This document shows positions 1-7,028 of a DNA stretch of 34,512 nt, piece after piece. Positions within the stretch are counted from its first letter, which is position 1. Every line of letters starts with the position of its first letter. The notes beneath the pieces are model-generated. The model was not told the origin of the DNA, searched no databases, and worked only from the letters and a program-made list of their open reading frames with translations. The DNA is from Thermodesulfobacteriaceae bacterium (GTDB taxonomy: Bacteria; Desulfobacterota; Thermodesulfobacteria; Thermodesulfobacteriales; Thermodesulfatatoraceae). The translations under genes and the position numbers were made by a program. The DNA is taken from assembly GCA_015494065.1 (NCBI GenBank), contig WGCA01000022.1:1-34512 (forward strand). The letters are read 5' to 3'.

Positions 1-102
1 GGAGGGGCCACACCCGTTCCCATTCCGAACACGGTCGTTAAGCCCTCCAGGGCCGATGGTACTGCCGGGTTACCCCGGTGGGAGAGTAGGTCGGTGCCCG
101 GG
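1..102 (+). rRNA. rrf: 5S ribosomal RNA, 3' part (5' end outside window)
   Basis: The sequence carries the conserved 5S loop block CCCATTCCGAACAC at 18-31 and the 3' half with the GCCGATGGTACTG and GGGAGAGTAGGTCG blocks (52-94). Roughly the first 15-25 bases, including the 5' strand of helix I, lie before the window. The 3' end near 101-102 is estimated. This is presumably the last gene of an rRNA operon, because a strong terminator follows at once. Confidence 0.95.
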
Positions 103-113
103 TTAAAAGCTTG

Positions 114-149
114 AAGGCCCGGTTGGCAACCCCAACCGGGCCTTTTTTG
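114..149 (+). terminator. Intrinsic terminator of the rRNA operon
   Basis: A perfect 13-bp stem (arms 114-126 and 132-144, AAGGCCCGGTTGG with its complement) with a 5-nt loop runs into a T tract at 143-148. It lies about 12 bp after the 5S gene and about 3 bp from the stop of the converging minus-strand gene. On the minus strand the T run after the stem is poor, so it is a good terminator only for the rRNA direction. Confidence 0.93.
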
Positions 150-151
150 TT

Positions 152-688
152 TTAGACCTTTAAATCTACCTTTTGTCCGGTATTCTCTTCGGGGGATTTT
201 TGGTAAGGGTTTGTTTTCTTGCCGGTTCCCTGGTTTTTCAATCTCTGTTTTATGATTTCCATAAGGGCCTTTTGGGCCATTTGGTCAGCCTTAGCGGCAA
301 CTCTTAAGTCTTGGGCAGAGGGGTGCAAGGGGGCTAAAGCCGCCCTCTTTATTCTCCGGGCCTTCTCTAGGGTTTTTTCCGGGTCCCGGGGTATGGGGCT
401 AGTGTCAATCTTAACCTCTCCTGCTACGGCGTATTGTCTGCCGTCTGGCCCTTTTATCGTCTTAAGGGACATTGTTCGAGCATAAGGCCCTGCCGCCAGG
501 AGATGAGCCCTTTCATGGGCCCTTACCTCACGGTCTCTGGCCTTTAGTTCCTGAAGGAGCTTCTTTGCGGCCAGTTCTTGGGGAAGATTATAAAGGTTCT
601 TTTTCGCTTGGCTTGGCTCCCCGCTTTTTGCCCTGTAAGGACCAAGGTTCCAAGAGGTGTTATTTATTAATCGTAAAAGATTTCCCAT
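152..688 (-). CDS. SprA-like putative metalloprotease (HExxH protein)
   Basis: Protein of 178 aa from the ATG at 688; a TTG at 727 is an alternative, giving 191 aa. The central part resembles the SprA-related putative metalloprotease family: a charged helix (LKARDREVRAHERAH) with an HExxH motif at residues 58-62, then GPDGR-YAVAGEV-IDTSP and a PSAQDLRVAAKADQM helix. HExxH normally binds zinc, but the family's substrate is not known. There is no obvious signal peptide, and the N-terminal ~35 residues are low in recognisable motifs. The gene converges on the 5S rRNA and diverges from prmC with less than 50 bp between starts. No good Shine-Dalgarno is seen at either start. Family assignment is by remembered motif pattern; the proteolytic role is inference. 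Confidence 0.8.
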   Translation of the reverse strand: MGNLLRLINNTSWNLGPYRAKSGEPSQAKKNLYNLPQELAAKKLLQELKARDREVRAHERAHLLAAGPYARTMSLKTIKGPDGRQYAVAGEVKIDTSPIPRDPEKTLEKARRIKRAALAPLHPSAQDLRVAAKADQMAQKALMEIIKQRLKNQGTGKKTNPYQKSPEENTGQKVDLKV

Positions 689-734
689 AATAGGGTTCCA
701 GAGGCTTTTAAATAATACAAACGCCAAGCATAGA

Positions 735-1613
735 ATGACAATTTACTTATCGGATAAAGGCTTGAAAAAGAAAAAAATTTTGCAGCAGGCAAGAAAATTT
801 CTCTTGGCCCGTGGTTTTGGTAAGGAAGAGGCAGAGAGGGAAATCCTTTTGATACTTTCCCATCTTTTAAGGTGTAGACCCCTTGAAGTCTATTTTATCC
901 CTGAGGGAAAGCTTGAAGCGGTGGAAGGGGACTTTTGGTCCCTTCTTAAAAGGCGGGCCCGAGGAATTCCCCTGGCTTACGTGCTCGGCGAGGTCGAGTT
1001 TTACGGGCGGCCCTTTAAGGTTGGTCCGGGGGTCCTTATTCCGCGTCCGGAAACAGAAATTTTGGTGGAAGTAGTCCTCCGTATCTTCAAAGAAGAGGCC
1101 AGGCTTTTAGAGCTCGGCGTAGGTTCGGGTTGTATTTCCTTAACCCTGGCGCTGGAAAATCCTCTTTTAAAAATTTTCGGGGTTGAAAAAAGCCTCAAGG
1201 CTTTACGCTACGCCCGCCTTAACCGCAAAAAGCTAGGCCTTGAAGGCCGTGTTTATTTTATTGGTGGGGACTGGTTTAGCCCCATAAAAGAAAAGCCCCT
1301 TTTCCAGGCCGTTATTAGTAACCCTCCCTATATTGCCCCGGAAGAATGGGAAGGGTTGTCCCCTGAGGTTAAATATCATGAACCACCTGAGGCCTTGCTG
1401 GCCGAAGAAGAGGGCCTTTTTTATATCGCCAATACCCTAAGGGAAGCCCCCAAATTTTTGGTACCGGGGGGCCAGGTTATTTTAGAAATAGGCTTTAATC
1501 AGAAAGATCAGGTAACTTATCTAGCTCAGAGCTTGGGTTATCAATACCGCTTCGAAAAAGATCTTTTGGGCTACGAGCGGGTCCTGGTGGCCCAAAAAGC
1601 CAACCGTAAATAA
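735..1613 (+). CDS. prmC: Peptide chain release factor N5-glutamine methyltransferase
   Basis: A 292-aa SAM-dependent methyltransferase that methylates the Gln of the GGQ motif in release factors RF1 and RF2. The N-terminal helical domain (about 1-95) is followed by the PrmC signature VGPGVLIPRPETEILVE, a SAM-binding GVGSG loop at 128-132 and the catalytic NPPY motif at 196-199, which binds the target glutamine amide. The open frame reaches further upstream to 657, but that would overlap the divergent gene and adds non-family sequence, so the ATG at 735 was chosen. The Shine-Dalgarno is weak. prfA, the usual partner, is not adjacent. The gene ends at a 320-bp non-coding gap. Confidence 0.95.
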   Translation: MTIYLSDKGLKKKKILQQARKFLLARGFGKEEAEREILLILSHLLRCRPLEVYFIPEGKLEAVEGDFWSLLKRRARGIPLAYVLGEVEFYGRPFKVGPGVLIPRPETEILVEVVLRIFKEEARLLELGVGSGCISLTLALENPLLKIFGVEKSLKALRYARLNRKKLGLEGRVYFIGGDWFSPIKEKPLFQAVISNPPYIAPEEWEGLSPEVKYHEPPEALLAEEEGLFYIANTLREAPKFLVPGGQVILEIGFNQKDQVTYLAQSLGYQYRFEKDLLGYERVLVAQKANRK

Positions 1614-1635
1614 AAATCAAAACATATCCATATTC

Positions 1636-1662
1636 AAAAATTGGGAACGGATCCCAATTTTT
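1636..1662. repeat. Palindromic element, copy 1 (perfect)
   Basis: Arms AAAAATTGGGA (1636-1646) and TCCCAATTTTT (1652-1662) are perfect 11-bp inverted repeats around the 5-bp centre ACGGA. The T run at the end of the right arm would also let it act as a weak terminator for prmC. It could equally be a dimeric protein-binding site or a REP-like element. Confidence 0.85.
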
Positions 1663-1733
1663 CGCGTAAATATCTGTAACCGTATCCAATAACGGAATTT
1701 TTTATGCTTTTTACTAGCCAGGACAGGATATCG

Positions 1734-1758
1734 AAAATTAGGAACGGATCCCAATTTT
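1734..1758. repeat. Palindromic element, copy 2
   Basis: Arms AAAATTAGGA (1734-1743) and TCCCAATTTT (1749-1758) around ACGGA. One mismatch in the left arm (A for G at 1740) compared with copy 1. The core begins 97 bp after that of copy 1. Confidence 0.85.
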
Positions 1759-1830
1759 GGGTGGTCGCAAATTCTAGGGAGAACCTTTTATTTTTGGAAA
1801 AATTGAGGTGCGATTTTTTGAGGACGTACC

Positions 1831-1856
1831 AAAAATAGGAACGGATCCCAATTTTT
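1831..1856. repeat. Palindromic element, copy 3
   Basis: Left arm AAAAATAGGA (1831-1840), centre ACGGA, right arm TCCCAATTTTT (1846-1856). The left arm is imperfect, lacking one base relative to copy 1. The core begins 97 bp after that of copy 2 and lies about 80 bp before the murA start. Confidence 0.85.
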
Positions 1857-1933
1857 GTTGGCGTATACTTGCCGTGACGGAAGGAAGATATTTGACTTAT
1901 TATGAAAGAAGCTTTTAAGTTGGGGCTCCTTTT

Positions 1934-3214
1934 ATGCTAGAAAATAGCTGTCTTTTTGTGGAAGGGGGGCATAAACTCTCAGGGGAAGTTACCATTTCCG
2001 GGGCCAAAAACGCGGCCCTTCCGGCGCTAGCAGCTACCTTGTTGGCCCCTGGAGAATATCAATTTTTCAACGTCCCCTGGCTTGTTGACGTCCAAACCAT
2101 GCTGGATCTCCTTTGCCGTTTGGGGGCCCAGTACGAAACTACCAACGAAGTCCTTTACGTGGATACCAGTAAAGCGCAGGACACCCTGGCCCCTTACGAA
2201 ATCGTTTCCCGGATGCGGGCTTCGGTATTGGTTCTGGGTCCGCTGCTGGCCCGGCACGGGCGTGCCCAGGTGGCTTTGCCCGGGGGCTGCCCCATCGGGA
2301 AACGACCGATTGACTTTCACCGCAAGGGCTTAGAACTGATGGGGGCCAAGATCCGCATCGAACACGGTTATATCATGGCGCGTGCCCCCAGGCGTGGTCT
2401 CTCTGGCGCCGAAATAATATTTGATTTTCCTTCAGTTACCGCCACGGAAAACCTGATGATGGCTGCGGTTTTGGCCCGTGGCCGCACGGTTATCCGTAAC
2501 GCCGCACGAGAGCCGGAAATTGTGGCCCTGGGGGCCATGCTAAAGCAAATGGGGGCCAAAATTGAAGGTCTGGGGACGGAAACCCTGATTATCGAAGGGG
2601 TAAAGGAGCTTTCTCCCACCAAGGTGAGCATAATCCCGGATCGTATCGAAGCCGGTACCTATCTCATGGCCCCGGGCATTACCGGGGGCGAGATTGTGGT
2701 GAAAAAGGCCGAACCAGCCCATTTGGAAACGGTGATCGCCACCCTTAGAGAAATTGGCCTCAAGATCGAAGTAGACGGAGACCAAATCTGGTCCCAACGA
2801 GGCAAGCAATTAAAACCAGTCAAAATCCGCACCGCCCCCTACCCGGGTTTCCCCACGGATTTGCAGGCCCAGGCCATGGCCTTATTAAGTACCGTAAAGG
2901 GCACTTCCGTAATCGTGGAAACCATATTTGAAAATCGTTTTCTCCACGTGGAAGAGTTATGCCGCCTGGGGGCCAATATTACGGTTGAGGAACGAGTGGC
3001 GATAATTCAAGGGGTTAAAAGACTTCAGGCCGCTCCGGTTAAAGCCACCGATTTGAGGGCCAGTGCCTCTTTGATCCTGGCGGCCCTGGGGGCAGAAGGG
3101 GTTACCGAGATTTCAAATATTTACCATCTCAAAAGAGGTTACGAGGCCATTTGCCAAAAATTCGGCAACCTGGGGGCCCGCATCTGGGAGGCGCCGTGTC
3201 GGAATTATCCTTAA
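1934..3214 (+). CDS. murA: UDP-N-acetylglucosamine 1-carboxyvinyltransferase
   Basis: A 426-aa enolpyruvyl transferase, the usual MurA length. It performs the first committed step of peptidoglycan synthesis in the cytosol, moving enolpyruvate from PEP to UDP-GlcNAc. Visible signatures are SGAKNAALP near the N-terminus (Lys25-Asn26, substrate binding) and PGGCPIGKRPID, whose Cys119 corresponds to the catalytic, fosfomycin-sensitive Cys115 of E. coli. PDRIEAGTY and the PGFPTDLQAQ block, also conserved, follow. The stop codon lies inside the start of holB, so the two genes overlap by 19 bp and are probably cotranscribed. The promoter is not certain; palindromic elements lie just upstream. Confidence 0.97.
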   Translation: MLENSCLFVEGGHKLSGEVTISGAKNAALPALAATLLAPGEYQFFNVPWLVDVQTMLDLLCRLGAQYETTNEVLYVDTSKAQDTLAPYEIVSRMRASVLVLGPLLARHGRAQVALPGGCPIGKRPIDFHRKGLELMGAKIRIEHGYIMARAPRRGLSGAEIIFDFPSVTATENLMMAAVLARGRTVIRNAAREPEIVALGAMLKQMGAKIEGLGTETLIIEGVKELSPTKVSIIPDRIEAGTYLMAPGITGGEIVVKKAEPAHLETVIATLREIGLKIEVDGDQIWSQRGKQLKPVKIRTAPYPGFPTDLQAQAMALLSTVKGTSVIVETIFENRFLHVEELCRLGANITVEERVAIIQGVKRLQAAPVKATDLRASASLILAALGAEGVTEISNIYHLKRGYEAICQKFGNLGARIWEAPCRNYP

Positions 3215-4203
3215 AGGCCCTTTCTTTTGAAGAAATCAAAGGGCAGGAAAAAGCGCTTTTCTTATTAGAAAGGGCTTTATCTTCGGGGCGTCTGGCCCAC
3301 GCTTACTTGTTTGTGGGACCTTCCGGAGTGGGGCGTGAGACCACGGCCCTTTCCTTTTTCGGACGCCTCATCTGCTTAGAAAATAATTTTTGTAAGAGCT
3401 GTCTCCCCTGTCGTAAGTTTTTGCGGGGGGTCCACCCGGATATCGAAATTTTGGCCCCTCAGGGTAAGAACATAAAAATTGAACAGATCAGGGCCCTGGA
3501 AGGAAAGCTCCATTTTCAACCCCTTGAGGGACAAAGGCGGCTGATATTGCTACCCCAGGCTGAGCTTTTGACCCGGGAGGCTGCCAACGCCCTGCTTAAG
3601 TCTTTAGAAGAACCGCCTCCTTACACCATCTTCGTTTTACTGGCTCAGAGCACGGAAGCCATCCTCCCCACCATCGTTTCCCGCTGCCAGCTAATCAGGT
3701 TCAGGCCCCTTCCTTCTTCAGTGGTTAAGGAGTTGCTTATTGAGCGTTTCGAGAAACTTCCGGAGGAGGCAGAGGGGCTGGCGTTGTTGGCTGAAGGGAG
3801 TTTGGGCCGTGCTTTGAGGCTGGCGGAAAAAGGGATGTTGGAAGAACTTTTTCGTTTCGTCCAGGCGGTCTCAGCGGGGCGTCCTTCTTATTTGGTGAAC
3901 ATGGCTGAGGCCATTGCGGCCTTGAAGGAGGAACAATCCCTCTTCTGGGAATTGGTACTTTTGTGGTTGCGGCGCGCCTGGTTATCATATCTGGGGCTTT
4001 GCGCTTACCCTGCACTCCTTCCCGCAAGGCCGCCCCGGGCGTTTATTCCCGCTGCCAGCCAAAAGATCATGAAAATTTTCCCCGGCCTTGAGGCCAATCT
4101 CAACCCGGAGCTCTTGACCCTTTCCCTTTTGACGGAGCTAGCGCGCCTTTGGGGTGAGACCAAGGGGCTGGAAGTAAGCACCCAGGGCGCAGGGGCGGCA
4201 TAA
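3196..4203 (+). CDS. holB: DNA polymerase III delta' subunit
   Basis: A 335-aa clamp-loader AAA+ ATPase relative. The fold signature is present: HAYLFVGPSGVGRETTA (P-loop region 41-50, where the usual Lys is Arg47, as expected for the non-hydrolysing delta' subunit), a zinc-binding Cys cluster (CLENNFCKSCLPC), TREAANALLKSLEEPP and the SRC motif TIVSRCQLIRF. It works in the replisome to load the sliding clamp. The start is taken as GTG 3196, with GGGAGG at 3186-3191 as ribosome binding site inside the murA end; the frame stays open upstream within murA. The 3' end overlaps the converging FmdE-like gene by 66 bp. The short length and missing Lys favour delta' over DnaX. Confidence 0.92.
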   Translation: MSELSLKALSFEEIKGQEKALFLLERALSSGRLAHAYLFVGPSGVGRETTALSFFGRLICLENNFCKSCLPCRKFLRGVHPDIEILAPQGKNIKIEQIRALEGKLHFQPLEGQRRLILLPQAELLTREAANALLKSLEEPPPYTIFVLLAQSTEAILPTIVSRCQLIRFRPLPSSVVKELLIERFEKLPEEAEGLALLAEGSLGRALRLAEKGMLEELFRFVQAVSAGRPSYLVNMAEAIAALKEEQSLFWELVLLWLRRAWLSYLGLCAYPALLPARPPRAFIPAASQKIMKIFPGLEANLNPELLTLSLLTELARLWGETKGLEVSTQGAGAA

Positions 4204-4752
4204 AAGACGTCCCTGTCTTTCTACTTCTCGTCCGTCCTGTACCCAGGCGCCACAAACCGCACACTGGACCCGTTTTTGAGGCCTTCCAGGAAGATCAAAG
4301 GGAGAGATGTTTACCCTTACTTCTTGGATTTCAAAGAGTTCTTCTTCAGGCATAACCCGGTAGGCTTCAAGCTGTCGGCGGTATTTGTCCGGGATCTCCG
4401 GGAAATATTTGCGCGCCAGCTCCCGGGCCTCCTCCCGGGCCAGGATACGGAAGGCCTTTTCGGTTTCAAGGTGGTAAAAAGTAGCGGCCATAATCCCGTA
4501 ATCAAAAAATTTTAAGGACCTCTTGCCAAGGCTGGCCCCGGTAACTGACTGGATGGCGTCGGTGGCGCAGCGGTCAATTTCCACAAAGACCAGGAATTTT
4601 TTCCGGTCATTTCCTTTAGGGTCCGTAATGCCGATCAACTTTAAGCCCAGTAAAGCTAACCGGACGCCCAGCACCTGACCTGGGCACAGGTGTCCGTGGG
4701 TTTTTACCGATTCCGCCAATATTTCTTCAAAAGGGACCTCAAAGATGTTCAT
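4138..4752 (-). CDS. FmdE family zinc-binding protein
   Basis: A 204-aa protein of the formylmethanofuran dehydrogenase subunit E-like family. The N-terminal domain has the family motif THGHLCPGQVLGVR and VEIDRCATDAIQSVTGASLGKR, and the C-terminal end is a zinc ribbon (CAVCG ... CRPC). FmdE-type proteins are common in sulfate reducers and archaea; the exact role is unknown outside methanogens, and here a metal or molybdenum-related role is only a guess. The ATG at 4752 was chosen because GGAG lies 7 bp before it, inside the end of uvrC (14-bp overlap), which implies translational coupling. The 3' end overlaps holB by 66 bp tail to tail. This is the last gene of the minus-strand operon. Confidence 0.85.
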   Translation of the reverse strand: MNIFEVPFEEILAESVKTHGHLCPGQVLGVRLALLGLKLIGITDPKGNDRKKFLVFVEIDRCATDAIQSVTGASLGKRSLKFFDYGIMAATFYHLETEKAFRILAREEARELARKYFPEIPDKYRRQLEAYRVMPEEELFEIQEVRVNISPFDLPGRPQKRVQCAVCGAWVQDGREVERQGRLLCRPCALGAYFQPLGLTPKAR

Positions 4753-6562
4753 GTCTAAACTCCGTTCGGGCAAGGTGTTTTTTGATTTGGGCCGCAAGTT
4801 TGCGGTTAAACCCGGGAAGAGAAGCGAGTTCTTCTTCGCTGGCCCGGGCGATATCTTCGATACTGCCGAAATGTTTTAAAAGAGTCTGCTTCCTTTTAGG
4901 GCCCACCCCTGGGATTTCTTCAAGCACCGATCTGAAGGTCGCCTTGGAGCGTCGTTTCCGGTGAGAGGCCAGGGCAAATCGGTGGGCCTCGTCCCTTACT
5001 CTTTGTAAGAAACGCAAAAGCTCGCTGTGCCGGGCCAGGGAAAGGGGATTTTTACGCTGGGGGAGATAGATTTTCTCTCCTTCTCCCTGTCTTTCTTTGG
5101 CCAGGGCGACGAAGTCGACCTTGTCCTTGAGGTCTAGTTCTTCAGCGGCGGCCAGAGCGGCCTGGAGTTGCCCTTTGCCTCCGTCAATGAGCATAAGGTC
5201 CGGGACCCTTTCTTCTTCAACGGCGTGTTTTAGGTGACGTTTTACGGTTTCGTAGATCATGGCGTAATCGTCAGGGCCGGTGACGGTTTTTATATGATAA
5301 CGCCGATAGTATTCCTTGTCCGGGGCCCCGTCCAGGAAAGAGACTACTACACCCACTGGCAATTCTCCCTGGATATTGGAAATATCAACACCTTCTACGC
5401 GCCGGGGGAGATGGCGAAGTCTTAAGCACGCTGCAAGCTCTTCGGCCAGTTCTTCAAAGGGTCTTTCTCCAGCCAGCCGGGCCGCCAGGGCTTCCCGGGC
5501 GTTCTTAAGGGCCATTTGGACCAGTTCTTTGCGTATGCCGCGTTTGGGGGCTTTGATGCGGACTTTTTTATCCCCCAGCTCACTTAGCCACTCTTCCAGT
5601 AATTCCCGGCCTTCTGGTTCCCGGGGTAGGAGGATTTCGTCGGGTATGTATTTCCCTTCGTCATAAAATTGCTGGATTAAGGTGGCGTAAAGTCCTTCTT
5701 CGTCTCCGTTGGTCCGGCTCAAATGAAAACTCTTTTTACCCAGGAGGGCACCGGCCCGGATAAAGAGGACCACCCCGGAGACCTTTTCCCTTTCTCTGGC
5801 CAGGGCAAAGACGTCCAGATCTATTTCTTCCGCCAGGTTGACCGCCTGGGATTCAACGGTCTTCTGAATGGCCTGGATCCGGTCCCTGATAACCGCCGCT
5901 CTTTCAAATTCGAGCTTTTCAGCGGCTTCACGCATTTCAGCCTCAAGCCTCTTGAGGACCTGCCTGGTCTGTCCCTTGAGGAAAGAGATCGCTCCTTCCA
6001 CGATCTGGCGGTATTCTTCCTCACTGATTAGCCCTACACAGGGGGCAGGACAGCGGCCGATCTGATAGTAAAGGCAGGGGCGCTGCCGGCGCCTGAATTC
6101 GGCGTTGCTGCAACGCCTGACCGGGAAAAGGCGGGTCAAAAATTTGAGCGTCTGTCGCACTGCTCCCGCCGATGGATACGGCCCAAAATAGAGGGCCTTG
6201 TCCTTTCTTTTGCGTCGTACCACCGTAAGTCCGGGAAAACTTTCCTGAACCGAAAGGCGCAGCAGGGGGTAAGCTTTATCGTCTCTTAAGATTACGTTGT
6301 AACGAGGCCGGTGTTTTTTTATCAGGTTGGCCTCAAGCACCAGGGCCTCTTTTTCGCTCCGGGTGACGATGGTCTCAAAGTGCCTGGTCTTGGCCAGTAA
6401 GACCTGAGTTTTATAGGGAAGGTCAGCCCTTAGATAGGTTTGAAGGCGACGGCGCAAATTTTTGGCCTTGCCCACGTATAAAACTTCGTTTTTGTCTCCC
6501 TTAAAGAGGTAAACCCCCGGGCTTTCCGGAACCTTTTTGACTTCCTCTTCCTTAAGCGGCAT
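4739..6562 (-). CDS. uvrC: Excinuclease ABC subunit C
   Basis: A 607-aa nucleotide-excision repair nuclease that cuts both sides of a lesion after UvrB loading. Domains in order: GIY-YIG nuclease (PGVYLF ... [14 protein letters not shown], about 15-95), a Cys cluster region (RRCSNAEF ... [13 protein letters not shown]), a UVR/UvrB-binding helix (about 200-235), an RNase H-like endonuclease domain ([16 protein letters not shown] ... [12 protein letters not shown]), and two helix-hairpin-helix motifs at the C-terminus ([20 protein letters not shown]). The start was set at ATG 6562, which begins the family N-terminus and overlaps the ispF stop by 11 bp; the open frame extends to 6619 without family sequence. 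No clear Shine-Dalgarno, suggesting coupling to ispF. Confidence 0.96.
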   Translation of the reverse strand: MPLKEEEVKKVPESPGVYLFKGDKNEVLYVGKAKNLRRRLQTYLRADLPYKTQVLLAKTRHFETIVTRSEKEALVLEANLIKKHRPRYNVILRDDKAYPLLRLSVQESFPGLTVVRRKRKDKALYFGPYPSAGAVRQTLKFLTRLFPVRRCSNAEFRRRQRPCLYYQIGRCPAPCVGLISEEEYRQIVEGAISFLKGQTRQVLKRLEAEMREAAEKLEFERAAVIRDRIQAIQKTVESQAVNLAEEIDLDVFALAREREKVSGVVLFIRAGALLGKKSFHLSRTNGDEEGLYATLIQQFYDEGKYIPDEILLPREPEGRELLEEWLSELGDKKVRIKAPKRGIRKELVQMALKNAREALAARLAGERPFEELAEELAACLRLRHLPRRVEGVDISNIQGELPVGVVVSFLDGAPDKEYYRRYHIKTVTGPDDYAMIYETVKRHLKHAVEEERVPDLMLIDGGKGQLQAALAAAEELDLKDKVDFVALAKERQGEGEKIYLPQRKNPLSLARHSELLRFLQRVRDEAHRFALASHRKRRSKATFRSVLEEIPGVGPKRKQTLLKHFGSIEDIARASEEELASLPGFNRKLAAQIKKHLARTEFRHEHL

Positions 6563-7028
6563 GGTCAAGCAGGACCACGGCGTAAGTAGCGATGCCTTCT
6601 TGGCGGCCGGTAAAACCAAGGCCTTCGGTCGTTTTGGCCTTGATGTTTACTTGTAAGGGAGACAAACCCAAGGCCTGGGCCAGCCGTTGGCGCATCTGGT
6701 CTTTGTACGGTTTAAGCTTTGGCCTTTCGCAAACGATAGTGAGGTCAGCGTTGAGGGGTACCAGGCCTTCTTTTTGCAGGAGCTGCATGGTCTCTTTAAG
6801 CAGCTCAAGGCTTGAGGCGTTCCGGTAACGTTCGTCGGTATCCGGAAAATGCTCGCCGATATCACCCAGGCCTGCCGCCCCGAGCAGGGCGTCAATCAGG
6901 GCGTGGGTGGCTACGTCGGCGTCTGAGTGTCCCAGGAGGCCGTATTCGTAAGGGATCTCTACCCCACCAAGGATGAGTTTGCGGCCTTGGACCAAGCGGT
7001 GCACGTCAAATCCAAAGCCTACCCTCAT
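6552..7028 (-). CDS. ispF: 2-C-methyl-D-erythritol 2,4-cyclodiphosphate synthase
   Basis: A 158-aa single-domain IspF of normal length. It forms MEcPP in the non-mevalonate (MEP) isoprenoid pathway. The N-terminus [11 protein letters not shown] holds the metal-binding Asp8 and His10; [22 protein letters not shown] and [11 protein letters not shown] are the other conserved blocks, and [19 protein letters not shown] closes the active site. Its ATG overlaps the stop of the upstream channel gene as ATGA, with GGAGAGG as ribosome binding site. It is not fused to IspD, unlike in some bacteria. Confidence 0.97.
   Translation of the reverse strand: MRVGFGFDVHRLVQGRKLILGGVEIPYEYGLLGHSDADVATHALIDALLGAAGLGDIGEHFPDTDERYRNASSLELLKETMQLLQKEGLVPLNADLTIVCERPKLKPYKDQMRQRLAQALGLSPLQVNIKAKTTEGLGFTGRQEGIATYAVVLLDHAA

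Larger units (their letters stand above)
1614..1933. other. Intergenic region with three phased palindromes
   Basis: 320 bp with no credible gene. It is AT-rich and contains three copies of a palindromic element built on the core GGAACGGATCCCAATTTT (starts at 1644, 1741 and 1838), exactly 97 bp apart. The sequence between copies is not repeated. A TTGACT hexamer at 1892-1897 could be a -35 element for murA, but the matching -10 (TTAAGT, 1915-1920) is poor. Function unknown. Confidence 0.8.

Noticed and set aside
1636-1856. CRISPR-like array from the three repeats
   Set aside because: Only three units, palindromic with diverged left arms, about 70-bp gaps and no cas genes; the units do not behave as identical direct repeats with uniform spacers of CRISPR size.
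3151-3195. Upstream extension of holB to the ATG at 3151
   Set aside because: It would overlap murA by 64 bp and adds residues unlike the family; GTG 3196 has a good Shine-Dalgarno at 3186-3191.
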